From Thomasclavelia spiroformis DSM 1552 (GTDB lineage Bacteria > Bacillota_I > Bacilli_A > Erysipelotrichales > Coprobacillaceae), in the NCBI RefSeq assembly GCF_025149465.1, contig NZ_CP102275.1, forward strand, positions 1,240,001 through 1,304,000: a stretch of 64,000 nucleotides of DNA, in the 5' to 3' direction. The notes beneath the pieces are model-generated. The model ran no database searches. It was not told where the DNA came from and worked only from the letters and a program-made list of their open reading frames with translations. This document shows positions 8,956 to 16,742 of the stretch, one piece after another (the first letter of the stretch is position 1; every line of letters begins with the position of its first letter). A program made the position numbers and the translations under genes.

Positions 8956-9294
8956 ATGGACGATATAAATTCAAATGATAGATTAGATGGATTAAGAGAG
9001 GATCAAGATAATAACTATTAGGTAAGTATAGATGAAGTTAAATTATTAGAGCTGATGAATTTAACACGGCAAGAAAATACTATGTGAACACGATTACTTT
9101 TAATAAGTATTGCAGAAGCATTTAGTAGTATCAACCCATTTTTTCCTAAAGAAAAGGTGCAAAATATGTTATATGAACACTTAAGACTTACAACAATCGA
9201 AGTAACTGCTAGATTACAAGGAGATTATATTGCTGATATAAATGCTTATGATATGGTTCAAAATGAGATTTTAAAAATGTCTAGTTTTTTGTAA
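8956..9294 (+). pseudogene. Decayed small gene with two in-frame stop codons
   Basis: One reading frame runs from ATG at 8956 to TAA at 9292-9294 (112 codons) but is interrupted by TAG at 9019-9021 and TGA at 9085-9087. A ribosome binding site (AAGAGGG) precedes the ATG. The segments on either side of the stops read as plausible helical protein, for example VSIDEVKLLELMNLTRQENTM before the second stop and LLLISIAEAFSSINPFF after it. Both stops are one G-to-A change away from TGG (Trp). I do not recognise the family. Most of the gap between the upstream terminator and the downstream convergent gene is accounted for by this relic. A nonfunctional gene is most likely; recoding is a remote alternative. 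Confidence 0.65.
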
Positions 9295-9330
9295 ATGGAA
9301 TTATAGAACAATTCCCCGATTTATTTTAAA

Positions 9331-9384
9331 TAAAAATAATCTAATATAAAAAGCTTATATCGGTAAGCTTTTTATATTAGATTA
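9331..9384 (-). terminator. Long 21-bp hairpin terminator of the minus-strand PHP gene
   Basis: Perfect 21-bp inverted repeat (9337-9357 and 9364-9384) with a six-base loop. On the minus strand it is followed by a T-rich tail (complement of 9331-9336). The stop codon of the PHP gene (9372-9374) lies inside one arm, so translation through the end of that gene would touch the stem. It also separates the gene from the convergent relic. Confidence 0.85.
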
Positions 9385-10265
9385 TAGCTTTTTAGTTGTT
9401 CTTCAATTTCTTTTTCATCGATTATACATCGACATTCACCTAATTCAATCGCTGGTTTAGTTTTACCATGATAATCACTACCGCAAGTAATTAACATATT
9501 ATGTTTTAAGCCCGCTTGATAAAAATATTGAACAGTTTCTTTATCATGATAATTGCTAAATGCTTCAACACCATCTAGACCTAATTTTACCATTTCATCA
9601 AATATTTCAAATTTTCCTTTTAAGTTATTACCAGGATGTGCTAATACAGTAACACCCCCATGTTCTTTTATTAATTCAATTGTTTCTTTTAAAGTTGGAT
9701 AAATCATTTTTGTATAACAAGGTTTACCTTGAGCATAATAATCCCAATAAAAATTTACATATGGATTATCACTGCGGTTACCATCTTTTCGATATGGTTT
9801 TAATAAAGGATGATCTAAATAACGTTGATCATTTAATAAAATTTCACCAAACATTTCACCGGTATATACACCACTAGCGCTTAATTTCTTTAATGCTTCT
9901 TTGTCAACATCAAATCCTAAATTATTAGTTAATTCAATCTTTTCTTTAGAGTTTTTAAGTTCTTGATTTAAAATATTTTTTTCTAAAGATTCAAAATCTT
10001 CATGATGATAATCAATTCCATAACCTAAAACATGTAAATCAATACCTTTATAAGTACAATCTATTTCAATTGCAGGAATATATGTAATATTTAATTTATT
10101 AGCAACTTTTTTAGATTCCTCTATTGCTTTCACGCTATTGTGATCAGCAATTGCCATAATTTTAATATTTTTTTTATGGCATTTTTCAACTAGTTCAGCT
10201 GGTTTGAATTCACCATCATCACTATATTTAGAATGCATATGTAAATCAATATATTTTTCCATCAT
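9372..10265 (-). CDS. PHP-domain phosphoesterase (TrpH/YciV-like)
   Basis: A 297-residue metal-dependent phosphoesterase of the PHP superfamily. Motifs: DLHMHSKYSDDGEF at the N-terminus, AIADHNS (near 40), the conserved Glu-Ile-Asp of PAIEIDC, LAHPGN (near 210) and CGSDYHG near the C-terminus. Relatives include RNase AM (YciV), which degrades short oligonucleotides and 3',5'-nucleoside bisphosphates; that activity here is inference from family. AAAGGGAG lies upstream of the first of two adjacent ATG codons. It follows the flavodiiron gene on the same strand but is separated from it by a terminator-like hairpin. Confidence 0.85.
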   Translation of the reverse strand: MMEKYIDLHMHSKYSDDGEFKPAELVEKCHKKNIKIMAIADHNSVKAIEESKKVANKLNITYIPAIEIDCTYKGIDLHVLGYGIDYHHEDFESLEKNILNQELKNSKEKIELTNNLGFDVDKEALKKLSASGVYTGEMFGEILLNDQRYLDHPLLKPYRKDGNRSDNPYVNFYWDYYAQGKPCYTKMIYPTLKETIELIKEHGGVTVLAHPGNNLKGKFEIFDEMVKLGLDGVEAFSNYHDKETVQYFYQAGLKHNMLITCGSDYHGKTKPAIELGECRCIIDEKEIEEQLKSYNLI

Positions 10266-10296
10266 TTAGCTCCCTTTAATTTCTTTATATAATTAT

Positions 10297-10328
10297 AAAA
10301 ATATCCGCAATTAATGTACGGATATTTT
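10297..10328 (-). terminator. Terminator-like hairpin after the flavodiiron gene
   Basis: Ten-base-pair stem (10298-10307 and 10319-10328, CGGATATTTT arm) with an eleven-base loop. On the minus strand the stem ends in a T-rich stretch. It lies between the flavodiiron gene and the PHP gene downstream of it. Confidence 0.7.
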
Positions 10329-10335
10329 GTTTTAA

Positions 10336-12129
10336 CTAATTTTCAATTGGTTCAAAATCAATTGCACCATGTTTACATAATGGACAAATATAATCATCAG
10401 GTAATGTATCACCTTCATAAATATATCCACAAATCTTACATACAAAACCTTTTTTTCCTTCTGTATTTGGTTTAGGTTTAACATGATCTTGATAATAATT
10501 ATAACTCATTGTTTCTTTATCAGACATTACACGAGCTTCACTAACTTTACAAATGAACATTCCATGTGTATCTAAATCAACGTAATTTTCTACTTCTAAA
10601 GACATAAAAGCATTAATATATCGTGGTAAAAATGCCAATCCATTATCTGAATAAAGTGGTTTGAAATCAGCAAATTTATCAACTGTTCTACCACTTTGGA
10701 AACCAAAACGTTCAAAAACACTAAATGGTGCTTCGACAGACAAACAGTTAACATTAAGTTTTCCAGTTTGTTTAATTACGTGATGTGAATAGTTTTGTTT
10801 ATTAATATTTACTGCAACACGATTTGGTGAATCGCTTACTTGAGTAACAGTGTTTACAATCAAACCATTGTCTTTTTTACCATCATTACTTGTAACAACA
10901 TATAAACCATAACCAATTTTAAATAGGGCGCTCATATCATGTTTATTAGCTTTATCATCTGATTGAGCGATATAATTTTGGCATAATTCATCAGATAATT
11001 TATCAATAGCTTCAATTGTATCATTTTTAACTGCAGATTTAATTGTTACTGAGTTGTTTGCAAATGTAATATTTTTACATCCTGAAAGCATTTCTTTCAT
11101 TGTTTTATTAGCAAGTGGTGACCAAGATCCATTTTCAATTAAAGCAACTGTACGATTTTGGAAATTTCTTTCAGTTAAATGATTAATAAACTCTTTCATA
11201 AATGGGAAAACATCTGCATTATAGGTAGTCGTTGCTAAAACTAACTTACCGTAACGGAAAGCATCTTCAACCGCTTCAGCAATATCATCGCGTGCTAAAT
11301 CATGAATTGCAACTTTTGGACAACCTTTTTCTTTTAATTTTTCAGCAAGTAATTCAACGGCTTTTTTAGTGTTTCCATAAACTGACGTATAGGCAATAAC
11401 AATACCTTCACTTTCAACACCATATGATGACCAAATATTATATAAATTTAAATAATATCCTAAATTTTCTGTTAAAACTGGTCCATGCAATGGACAAATT
11501 GTCTGTATATCTAAAGTTGCCGCTTTTTTTAATAAAGCTTGTACTTGAGCACCATATTTTCCAACAATACCAATATAATAACGACGTGCTTCACATGCCC
11601 AATCTTCTTCTACATCATTAGCTCCAAATTTTCCAAAACCATCTGCAGAAAATAATACTTTGTCTTTACTATCATATGTAACCATAACTTCTGGCCAATG
11701 TACCATTGGTGCAAATACAAAAGTTAAATTATGTTGACCTAAAGATAATGTTTCACCATTTTTTACTTCCAGTCTTTTTACTGATGAATCTAAATCAAAA
11801 AATTGATCCATCATTACAAATGTCTTTGTATTTGCAACAATAGTTGCATCTGGATACGTTTTGATAAAATTTAAAATATTTGCTGAATGATCAGGTTCCA
11901 TGTGTTGTACAATCAAATAATCCGGAGTTTTTCCATTTAATGCATCATCCAAATTATCTAACCATTCATGGGTAAAATTAATATCAACAGTATCCATTAC
12001 TGCAATTTTTTCATCCATGATTACATAAGAATTGTATGCCATTCCATTTGGCACAACATATTGTCCTTCAAATAAATCAACTTGGTGATCATTTACACCA
12101 ATATAATGAATATCTTGTGAAATTTTCAT
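10336..12129 (-). CDS. Multidomain flavodiiron protein with flavin-reductase and rubredoxin-like domains
   Basis: A 597-residue cytosolic enzyme expected to reduce O2 and/or NO, protecting an anaerobe. Domains in order are: a diiron metallo-beta-lactamase-like domain (about 1-250) with the HxExDH ligand set at residues 76-81 and later His/Asp ligands in VHWPEV, SADGFG and PLHGP; an FMN-binding flavodoxin domain (about 253-395, AYTSVYGNT); a flavin reductase-like domain (about 405-545); and a C-terminal rubredoxin-like domain (about 560-597). The two rubredoxin Cys pairs (CKIC, CPLC) are only 14 residues apart, the short spacing seen in rubrerythrin-type centres. A strong promoter (TTGATT, 17-base spacer, TATAAT) precedes it. 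Confidence 0.93.
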   Translation of the reverse strand: MKISQDIHYIGVNDHQVDLFEGQYVVPNGMAYNSYVIMDEKIAVMDTVDINFTHEWLDNLDDALNGKTPDYLIVQHMEPDHSANILNFIKTYPDATIVANTKTFVMMDQFFDLDSSVKRLEVKNGETLSLGQHNLTFVFAPMVHWPEVMVTYDSKDKVLFSADGFGKFGANDVEEDWACEARRYYIGIVGKYGAQVQALLKKAATLDIQTICPLHGPVLTENLGYYLNLYNIWSSYGVESEGIVIAYTSVYGNTKKAVELLAEKLKEKGCPKVAIHDLARDDIAEAVEDAFRYGKLVLATTTYNADVFPFMKEFINHLTERNFQNRTVALIENGSWSPLANKTMKEMLSGCKNITFANNSVTIKSAVKNDTIEAIDKLSDELCQNYIAQSDDKANKHDMSALFKIGYGLYVVTSNDGKKDNGLIVNTVTQVSDSPNRVAVNINKQNYSHHVIKQTGKLNVNCLSVEAPFSVFERFGFQSGRTVDKFADFKPLYSDNGLAFLPRYINAFMSLEVENYVDLDTHGMFICKVSEARVMSDKETMSYNYYQDHVKPKPNTEGKKGFVCKICGYIYEGDTLPDDYICPLCKHGAIDFEPIEN

Positions 12130-12164
12130 AACCTTCTCCTTATCTTATTTAAATGTCCAATAAA

Positions 12165-12193
12165 ATTATAGTACATTGTATTTTCAAAATCAA
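12165..12193 (-). promoter_or_regulatory. Sigma-A type promoter of the flavodiiron gene
   Basis: On the minus strand, TTGATT (12188-12193) and TATAAT (12165-12170) are separated by 17 bases. The RBS AAGGAGAAGG and the ATG at 12129 lie downstream. No obvious repressor operator was seen. Confidence 0.7.
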
Positions 12194-12313
12194 TCGATAA
12201 GACATATATTGATATGCTATTTTATGACATTAATATAATAAAAAATATAATATTTTTTTAAATCAAAAGTAATTTGAAATCTAAAAATGTATATGGTAAT
12301 AGGAGGGAAAAAT

Positions 12314-13300
12314 ATGAACGACTTATTTGAAAAAATAATAAATCATGCCATTTCATATAAAACATCAGATATTCATTTTTTATTAAAACAACAATGTATT
12401 ATATCATTTAGACAAAATGGTCGTTTAACTCAATATGATGTACTCGATTATAATGTAGGAATAAAATTAATTAATTATATTCGATTTAAATCTAATATTG
12501 ATATTAATTACCAGTTAATGCCACAAACCGGACATATAAACTATACATATGAAAACAAAATATATTATCTGCGGGTTTCTAGTTTACCTGGAAAAGATAT
12601 CGATAGTATTGTTGTTCGTATATTAAATAATCATCGTAATTTGTCATTAGATGAACTTACTGTTTTTAAAGATGTAAAAGATTTTTTAAATCAAATCGTA
12701 AAACTAAATGCTGGTTTATTTATTGTAAGTGGTGCAACTGGTTCAGGAAAATCAACAACATTATATACATTATTAGATACAATAAATAAGTTTGAACAAA
12801 AAAATATTGTAACATTAGAAGATCCAATTGAAATAAAAAAATCATATTGTCTACAAATTCAAATCAACGATAAATTAGGAATTACATACAATAACTCATT
12901 AAAACAAATTCTTCGTCATGATCCTGATGTCATTATGATTGGTGAAATTCGTGATGAACAAACAGCTAGATTAGCAATAACTTGTGCTTTAACTGGTCAT
13001 TTAGTTTTAACTACGATTCATTCTAGTAATTGCCTTACAACAATTCGTAGATTGTTAAATTTAGGGATCTTAAAAATTGATGTCGAAGATGTATTAATTG
13101 GGGTAATGGCACAAAAAATACTTTATCAAAAAAGCTCACATGAACCAATTATTTTAGTTGAATATTTAAATCGAACAATGATCAAACATTTTTTTAAAGA
13201 AGGATATGTTGAATATACTACTTTTAAAGACAATGCTAAATATTTATTAGACAATGATTTGGTTGATCAAAAACAGTTAACAGGAGTTTTGTATGAATGA
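12314..13300 (+). CDS. comGA: ComGA-type pseudopilus assembly ATPase
   Basis: A 328-residue cytosolic secretion ATPase that powers the DNA-uptake pseudopilus. The start at 12314 is fixed by AGGAGGG at 12301-12307; the nine in-frame codons before it overlap that RBS. Walker A is SGATGSGKSTT (near 140), the Asp-box segment is TLEDPIE, and the Walker B/His-box region reads HDPDVIMIGEIRDEQTARLA. The protein is short, lacking the large N-terminal domain of type II secretion GspE, as is typical for ComGA. It is the first of seven overlapping genes. The 184 bases upstream are very AT-rich and I could not define a competence-specific promoter there. Confidence 0.92.
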   Translation: MNDLFEKIINHAISYKTSDIHFLLKQQCIISFRQNGRLTQYDVLDYNVGIKLINYIRFKSNIDINYQLMPQTGHINYTYENKIYYLRVSSLPGKDIDSIVVRILNNHRNLSLDELTVFKDVKDFLNQIVKLNAGLFIVSGATGSGKSTTLYTLLDTINKFEQKNIVTLEDPIEIKKSYCLQIQINDKLGITYNNSLKQILRHDPDVIMIGEIRDEQTARLAITCALTGHLVLTTIHSSNCLTTIRRLLNLGILKIDVEDVLIGVMAQKILYQKSSHEPIILVEYLNRTMIKHFFKEGYVEYTTFKDNAKYLLDNDLVDQKQLTGVLYE

Positions 13301-14294
13301 AGAATATCGTTTTTTAGAGACTATTGCTATTTTTTTAGAGCAGGGATATTTGATTCAAGATGTCTTAAATATATGTAAGTATATTTATAACAATGATCGA
13401 ATTGAACAATTAAAATTAAAGTTAAATGAGGGCAAAAGTTTGGATGAAGCGATTCTAGAGTGTGATTTTAATAAAACTTTTAAAGAATATTTTAATTTTT
13501 TTAGAATTAAAAATAATTTATCTAAAGCAATTATACAAAGTGTTAATATTTGTAAATCAAAAGACAATACCTTTATGAAATTAAAAAAAGAGCTAACATA
13601 TCCTTCATTATTAATTGTTTTTTTAATGATGTTTTCACTATTTATTGTATATGCACTTTTACCATCAATTATGCAATTATTTAATGAATTTTCAATTGAA
13701 CCTAGTTTAATAACTAGATTTATGTTTATGTTATTTAAAATAATTCCTATTTTGATTTTAGGATTGCTTATCAGTTTTATTGGACTTTGTTTTGTCGCAA
13801 TATATGCGATAAATAAACAGTATTTTCAATTAATTGATTTTTTTGTTAGTCATATTTTTATAATTAAAAATATCATTCAAAAATATTATTCAATTAAATT
13901 CGCCCTTTATTATAATGAGTTATTAGTTAATGGTTATGATACTACTGATATAGTTATTATGCTTTATCAACAAATCGATGATAGTGATATTAAAATGTTG
14001 ATCTATGAAATATATACACAGATTTTAAAAGGGGAGTCATTAGAAAAAATCATCATTAATTTTAATTATTTTGAACCATTATTTATTGCCAGTTTTAAAT
14101 TATTGATTCATGATAATCGTGCTAATAAATCACTTGATAATTATTTAAAAATATCACTTGATATACTGCATTTTAAAATTAGTAAAGTAATTAAAATAAT
14201 TGTACCAACAATTTATTGTTTTACCGCAACTTTTGTTGTTTTAGTTTATGTATCAATAGTTATTCCCATGATGTCAGTTATTAGTAATTTATAG
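13293..14294 (+). CDS. comGB: ComGB-type inner-membrane platform protein
   Basis: A 333-residue type II secretion system F-family protein that forms the membrane platform on which pseudopilins assemble. Three strong hydrophobic segments are present (about 105-125, 145-175 and the C-terminal 305-330), matching the usual T2SSF topology with two cytoplasmic domains. The ATG overlaps the last eight bases of comGA, so the two are coupled. Conservation is weak at the sequence level, and the assignment rests on topology, length and position between the ATPase and the pilin genes. Confidence 0.85.
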   Translation: MNEEYRFLETIAIFLEQGYLIQDVLNICKYIYNNDRIEQLKLKLNEGKSLDEAILECDFNKTFKEYFNFFRIKNNLSKAIIQSVNICKSKDNTFMKLKKELTYPSLLIVFLMMFSLFIVYALLPSIMQLFNEFSIEPSLITRFMFMLFKIIPILILGLLISFIGLCFVAIYAINKQYFQLIDFFVSHIFIIKNIIQKYYSIKFALYYNELLVNGYDTTDIVIMLYQQIDDSDIKMLIYEIYTQILKGESLEKIIINFNYFEPLFIASFKLLIHDNRANKSLDNYLKISLDILHFKISKVIKIIVPTIYCFTATFVVLVYVSIVIPMMSVISNL

Positions 14295-14303
14295 GAGGTT
14301 ACA

Positions 14304-14606
14304 ATGAAAAGAAAAGGATTTACGTTAATCGAAATGATCTTTTGTATTTCAGTCATTTTAATTATTTTATTACTTGTTATTCCTAACGTGACAAGTAAAA
14401 ATCGGGTTGTTAAAGAAAAAAGCTGTGAAGCTCAAGTTGAAGTAGTCAACTCCCAAATAGTATTATACGAGATCGAGCATGGTCACTTGCCAACTAGTAT
14501 TTCTGATTTAACATCGGGTGAACATCCGTATTTGACAGAAAAACAAATAACCTGCCCTAGTGGTTTAAAAATCTCTATTGTCGATGGTCAAGCTTATGCT
14601 AATTAA
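14304..14606 (+). CDS. comGC: ComGC-type major pseudopilin
   Basis: A 100-residue class III pilin-like protein. The prepilin peptidase site is RKGFTLIEM, with cleavage expected after the Gly and methylation of the Phe, followed by a 20-residue hydrophobic helix. Two Cys residues (in KSCEAQ and ITCPSG) could form a disulfide in the head domain, as in ComGC of other Firmicutes. The RBS AGGAGG is strong, unlike those of the minor pilins that follow, consistent with this being the major subunit. No prepilin peptidase gene is visible in the window. Confidence 0.92.
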   Translation: MKRKGFTLIEMIFCISVILIILLLVIPNVTSKNRVVKEKSCEAQVEVVNSQIVLYEIEHGHLPTSISDLTSGEHPYLTEKQITCPSGLKISIVDGQAYAN

Positions 14607-15003
14607 TCGTGGTTTTACACTAATTGAAGTTATTTTTTCAATTAGTGTAATTATTATTCTTAGTTTATTTACATTAAGGTATGCACGCTTATCACCTGTA
14701 CATTTATCAATTAAACAACAGTGTAATCAGGTTATTTCTTTATTGCAGGATGCTAAAACTCAAGCACTGTTAAATCATCAAAAAATAGATATCATCATTG
14801 AAAATAATCAAATAAGCTATAATGATGGCAATCAGCATGTTCTAAAATTAGATGAGAATTATTATTTTGAAAATAGCTTTGAGCTCTATTTTAATAAAAA
14901 TGGTAATATCAATTCTGGAAATACTTTAAAATTATGCGATAAAAATACTTGTAAAAGTATTATATTTAATGTTGGAAGTGGGGTTTTTTATGTTAAAGAG
15001 TAA
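14596..15003 (+). CDS. comGD: ComGD-type minor pseudopilin
   Basis: A 135-residue pilin-like protein with the prepilin motif NRGFTLIEV and a hydrophobic helix right after it. I chose the ATG at 14596 because it gives a short positively charged leader; earlier ATGs lengthen the leader without a better RBS. It overlaps the end of comGC by 11 bases, so translation probably depends on coupling. A Cys pair (LCDKNTCKS) lies near the C-terminus. The family name is assigned from position in the comG operon and the pilin motif. Confidence 0.82.
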   Translation: MLINRGFTLIEVIFSISVIIILSLFTLRYARLSPVHLSIKQQCNQVISLLQDAKTQALLNHQKIDIIIENNQISYNDGNQHVLKLDENYYFENSFELYFNKNGNINSGNTLKLCDKNTCKSIIFNVGSGVFYVKE

Positions 15004-15211
15004 AGGAATGACATTAATTGAAACATTATTAGCTTTTAGTATCTTTGTAGGCTCAGTAGTGATGATTTTTAGTAGCTATGTTAGTGCCTTGAAACATTAT
15101 CAATCTAATAATCACGAATATTATGAATATTTAAAATTACAAAATAATAAGGAATTAGAATTATGGAAAACAAATCAATTAGATTCATCAATAGAAGAGG
15201 TTTTACATTAA
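14990..15211 (+). CDS. ComGE-type minor pseudopilin (short)
   Basis: A 73-residue protein with a type IV prepilin-like N-terminus (SKGMTLIETLLAFSIF), where Met replaces the usual Phe at the +1 position of the mature protein. The ATG at 14990 follows GGAAGTGGGG and overlaps the end of the preceding gene by 14 bases. The head domain is very short. Position between the ComGD-like and ComGF-like genes supports a ComGE role, but sequence similarity cannot be judged by eye. Confidence 0.7.
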   Translation: MLKSKGMTLIETLLAFSIFVGSVVMIFSSYVSALKHYQSNNHEYYEYLKLQNNKELELWKTNQLDSSIEEVLH

Positions 15212-15633
15212 TTGAGGTATTATTTTCTTTAGCTATTTGCTTATTGATTGTAATCAATGTATTGCCAATCGTTAAAATAGTTACTAGTAAAAATAACATT
15301 AATGTTAATACTAGTTTTTATGCAATGGGAGCAAAACAAGTTGCTAAAATTTTATATACTGCAAGAGATATTAAAGTAGGCGGAAATTTATTATATTTAG
15401 ATAGTGATGATAAAACATATACATTATCATTGAATAAAAATCGTGTTGTTAAAGAACCAGGGTTTGATATTATTATTAGAAATGTTGAAGAGTTAAGTTT
15501 TTATAGATATGATAAAAATATTTATATGTGTTTAAATGATGGTGAAAATGAATATCATTATTTAATTGCAACTGATTATCAGTTAAAAAATGAAGAGATT
15601 ATTGAGGATAGTAGTGATGAAACAGTTGAATAA
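15163..15633 (+). CDS. comGF: ComGF-type minor pseudopilin
   Basis: A 156-residue pilin-like protein with prepilin motif NRRGFTLIEVLFSLAI and one N-terminal helix. The head has the beta-rich pattern of ComGF, including a segment with the YTLSLNKNRVV stretch and an acidic C-terminus. It overlaps the upstream gene by 49 bases, the largest overlap in the operon. Assignment is by motif, length and operon position. Confidence 0.78.
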   Translation: MENKSIRFINRRGFTLIEVLFSLAICLLIVINVLPIVKIVTSKNNINVNTSFYAMGAKQVAKILYTARDIKVGGNLLYLDSDDKTYTLSLNKNRVVKEPGFDIIIRNVEELSFYRYDKNIYMCLNDGENEYHYLIATDYQLKNEEIIEDSSDETVE

Positions 15634-15991
15634 ATCAAAAGGCTCGATTTTACAAGTGGTTTTAATTGTTTTTATGGTTTTAGTTTTAAATATTAGTGTG
15701 TTTTATCTTAATATTATTGAAAATAGTCGAGCGATTAAAAGAACAAAAAGGTTAAATAACGAACGATTAATTGAGCTTAGTATTATAAGATACTATAAAG
15801 AGATGATTTTAAATGATATTTTATTAAGTAATGTAATTGAGATTGAAAATTATGTAATTAATTATACTGTAGATGATTTTGGAAATTATTATTATATTGA
15901 AACTATAGTAAAGAAATATGATAATGAATTTGGTTTTAATTTAGAAATTGAACTTGATTCATTAGTGATATTATCTTTTGAATATCGATAA
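15617..15991 (+). CDS. ComGG-like last gene of the pseudopilus operon
   Basis: A 124-residue protein with one N-terminal hydrophobic helix (about 10-29) preceded by KSKGS, a degenerate prepilin-like site lacking the FTLIE signature. The ATG at 15617 is preceded by GAGG and lies within the end of comGF. ComGG proteins are similarly poorly conserved and lack a standard motif, so the assignment is by position as the seventh gene. The following gene, efp, has its own promoter. Confidence 0.65.
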   Translation: MKQLNKSKGSILQVVLIVFMVLVLNISVFYLNIIENSRAIKRTKRLNNERLIELSIIRYYKEMILNDILLSNVIEIENYVINYTVDDFGNYYYIETIVKKYDNEFGFNLEIELDSLVILSFEYR

Positions 15992-16005
15992 TTAAAGAAA
16001 AGCAC

Positions 16006-16034
16006 TTCACTTTATCACTATTTTTTGGTATAAT
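16006..16034 (+). promoter_or_regulatory. Sigma-A type promoter of efp
   Basis: TTCACT (16006-16011) and TATAAT (16029-16034) are separated by 17 bases. The start codon of efp lies 36 bases downstream with RBS AAGGAGA. Confidence 0.75.
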
Positions 16035-16069
16035 CACAAAGTAAATTACAAATAAGGAGATTTTTTTTA

Positions 16070-16627
16070 ATGATTAGTGTAGGAGATTTAAGACCAGGAA
16101 CTACTTTTGAATATGAAGGTAACTTATATGTTGTATTAGATTATTCACATAATAAAACAGCTCGTGCAGCTGCAAATATTAGAATCAAAATGAAGAATTT
16201 AAGATCTGGTTCAACTACTGAAGTTACATTTGGTGGAAATGATAAAGTAAAAAAAGCACACGTTGATAAAAATAAAATGCAATATCTTTATAATTCTGGA
16301 GAAGCATTAGTTTTTATGGATAATGAAACTTATGAACAAATTGAAATTCCTGCTGATAATTTAAAATGGGAAATCAATTTCTTAAAAGAAAGTGATGAAG
16401 TTGAAGTAACTAGTTATGAAGGAGAAGTATTAGGAGTTTCTTTACCTATCAATGTTCCTTTCAAAGTTATTGAAACTGAACCAGCTGTAAGAGGTGATAC
16501 AGCTACAGGAGCTACTAAAAATGCTATTATTGAAACAGGATATCAAATTAAAGTACCTTTATTTATTTCTGAAGGTGAAATTGTTATCGTAAATACAGTT
16601 GATGGTAAATATCAAGGTAGAGCATAA
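16070..16627 (+). CDS. efp: Translation elongation factor P
   Basis: A 185-residue protein that relieves ribosome stalling at polyproline stretches. The N-terminal KOW-like domain includes DLRPGTTFEYEGNLYVVLDYSHNK, where the conserved loop normally carries the modified Lys/Arg; here it reads SHNKTARAA rather than HVKPGKG, so the usual tip Lys is shifted or replaced. Two OB-fold domains follow, with the EFP signature GYQIKVPLFISEGE near the C-terminus. Length is normal. It is a single-gene unit with a promoter and a terminator. Confidence 0.95.
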   Translation: MISVGDLRPGTTFEYEGNLYVVLDYSHNKTARAAANIRIKMKNLRSGSTTEVTFGGNDKVKKAHVDKNKMQYLYNSGEALVFMDNETYEQIEIPADNLKWEINFLKESDEVEVTSYEGEVLGVSLPINVPFKVIETEPAVRGDTATGATKNAIIETGYQIKVPLFISEGEIVIVNTVDGKYQGRA

Positions 16628-16637
16628 TTAACTAATC

Positions 16638-16669
16638 AGTGATGATTAAAATTTAATCATCACTTTTTA
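16638..16669 (+). terminator. Rho-independent terminator of efp
   Basis: Ten-base-pair stem AGTGATGATT / AATCATCACT (16638-16647 and 16655-16664) with a seven-base loop and a T tail. Confidence 0.88.
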
Positions 16670-16687
16670 TATATATTATTGTTTATT

Positions 16688-16716
16688 TTCATATTTTTAT
16701 CTTTTTAACATATACT
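16688..16716 (+). promoter_or_regulatory. Sigma-E-like promoter upstream of spoIIIAH
   Basis: TTCATATT (16688-16695), a 13-base spacer and CATATACT (16709-16716). Compared with the B. subtilis sigma-E consensus (GKMATATT, 13-14 bases, CATACAMT) each box differs at one position. No good sigma-A promoter lies in this gap. The match sits 26 bases before the spoIIIAH start codon, with RBS AAAGGAG between them. Confidence 0.65.
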
Positions 16717-16742
16717 AGAGTAGTTGATAAAGGAGAAAAAAT

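Noticed and set aside
8956-9294. UGA or UAG recoding (for example UGA read as Trp) in the small interrupted gene
   Set aside because: Two different stop codons occur in this one frame, while the intact genes around it show no internal stops and use TGA as a real terminator. Decay is the simpler explanation.
9331-9384. An insertion-sequence terminal repeat or attachment site
   Set aside because: The 21-bp repeat has a six-base loop and a T-tail on the minus strand at the end of the PHP gene, which fits a terminator; no transposase or target duplication is near.
12130-12313. A competence-specific (ComK or sigma-H/ComX) box upstream of comGA
   Set aside because: The gap is extremely AT-rich and no spaced motif stood out from background, so I could not support a site.
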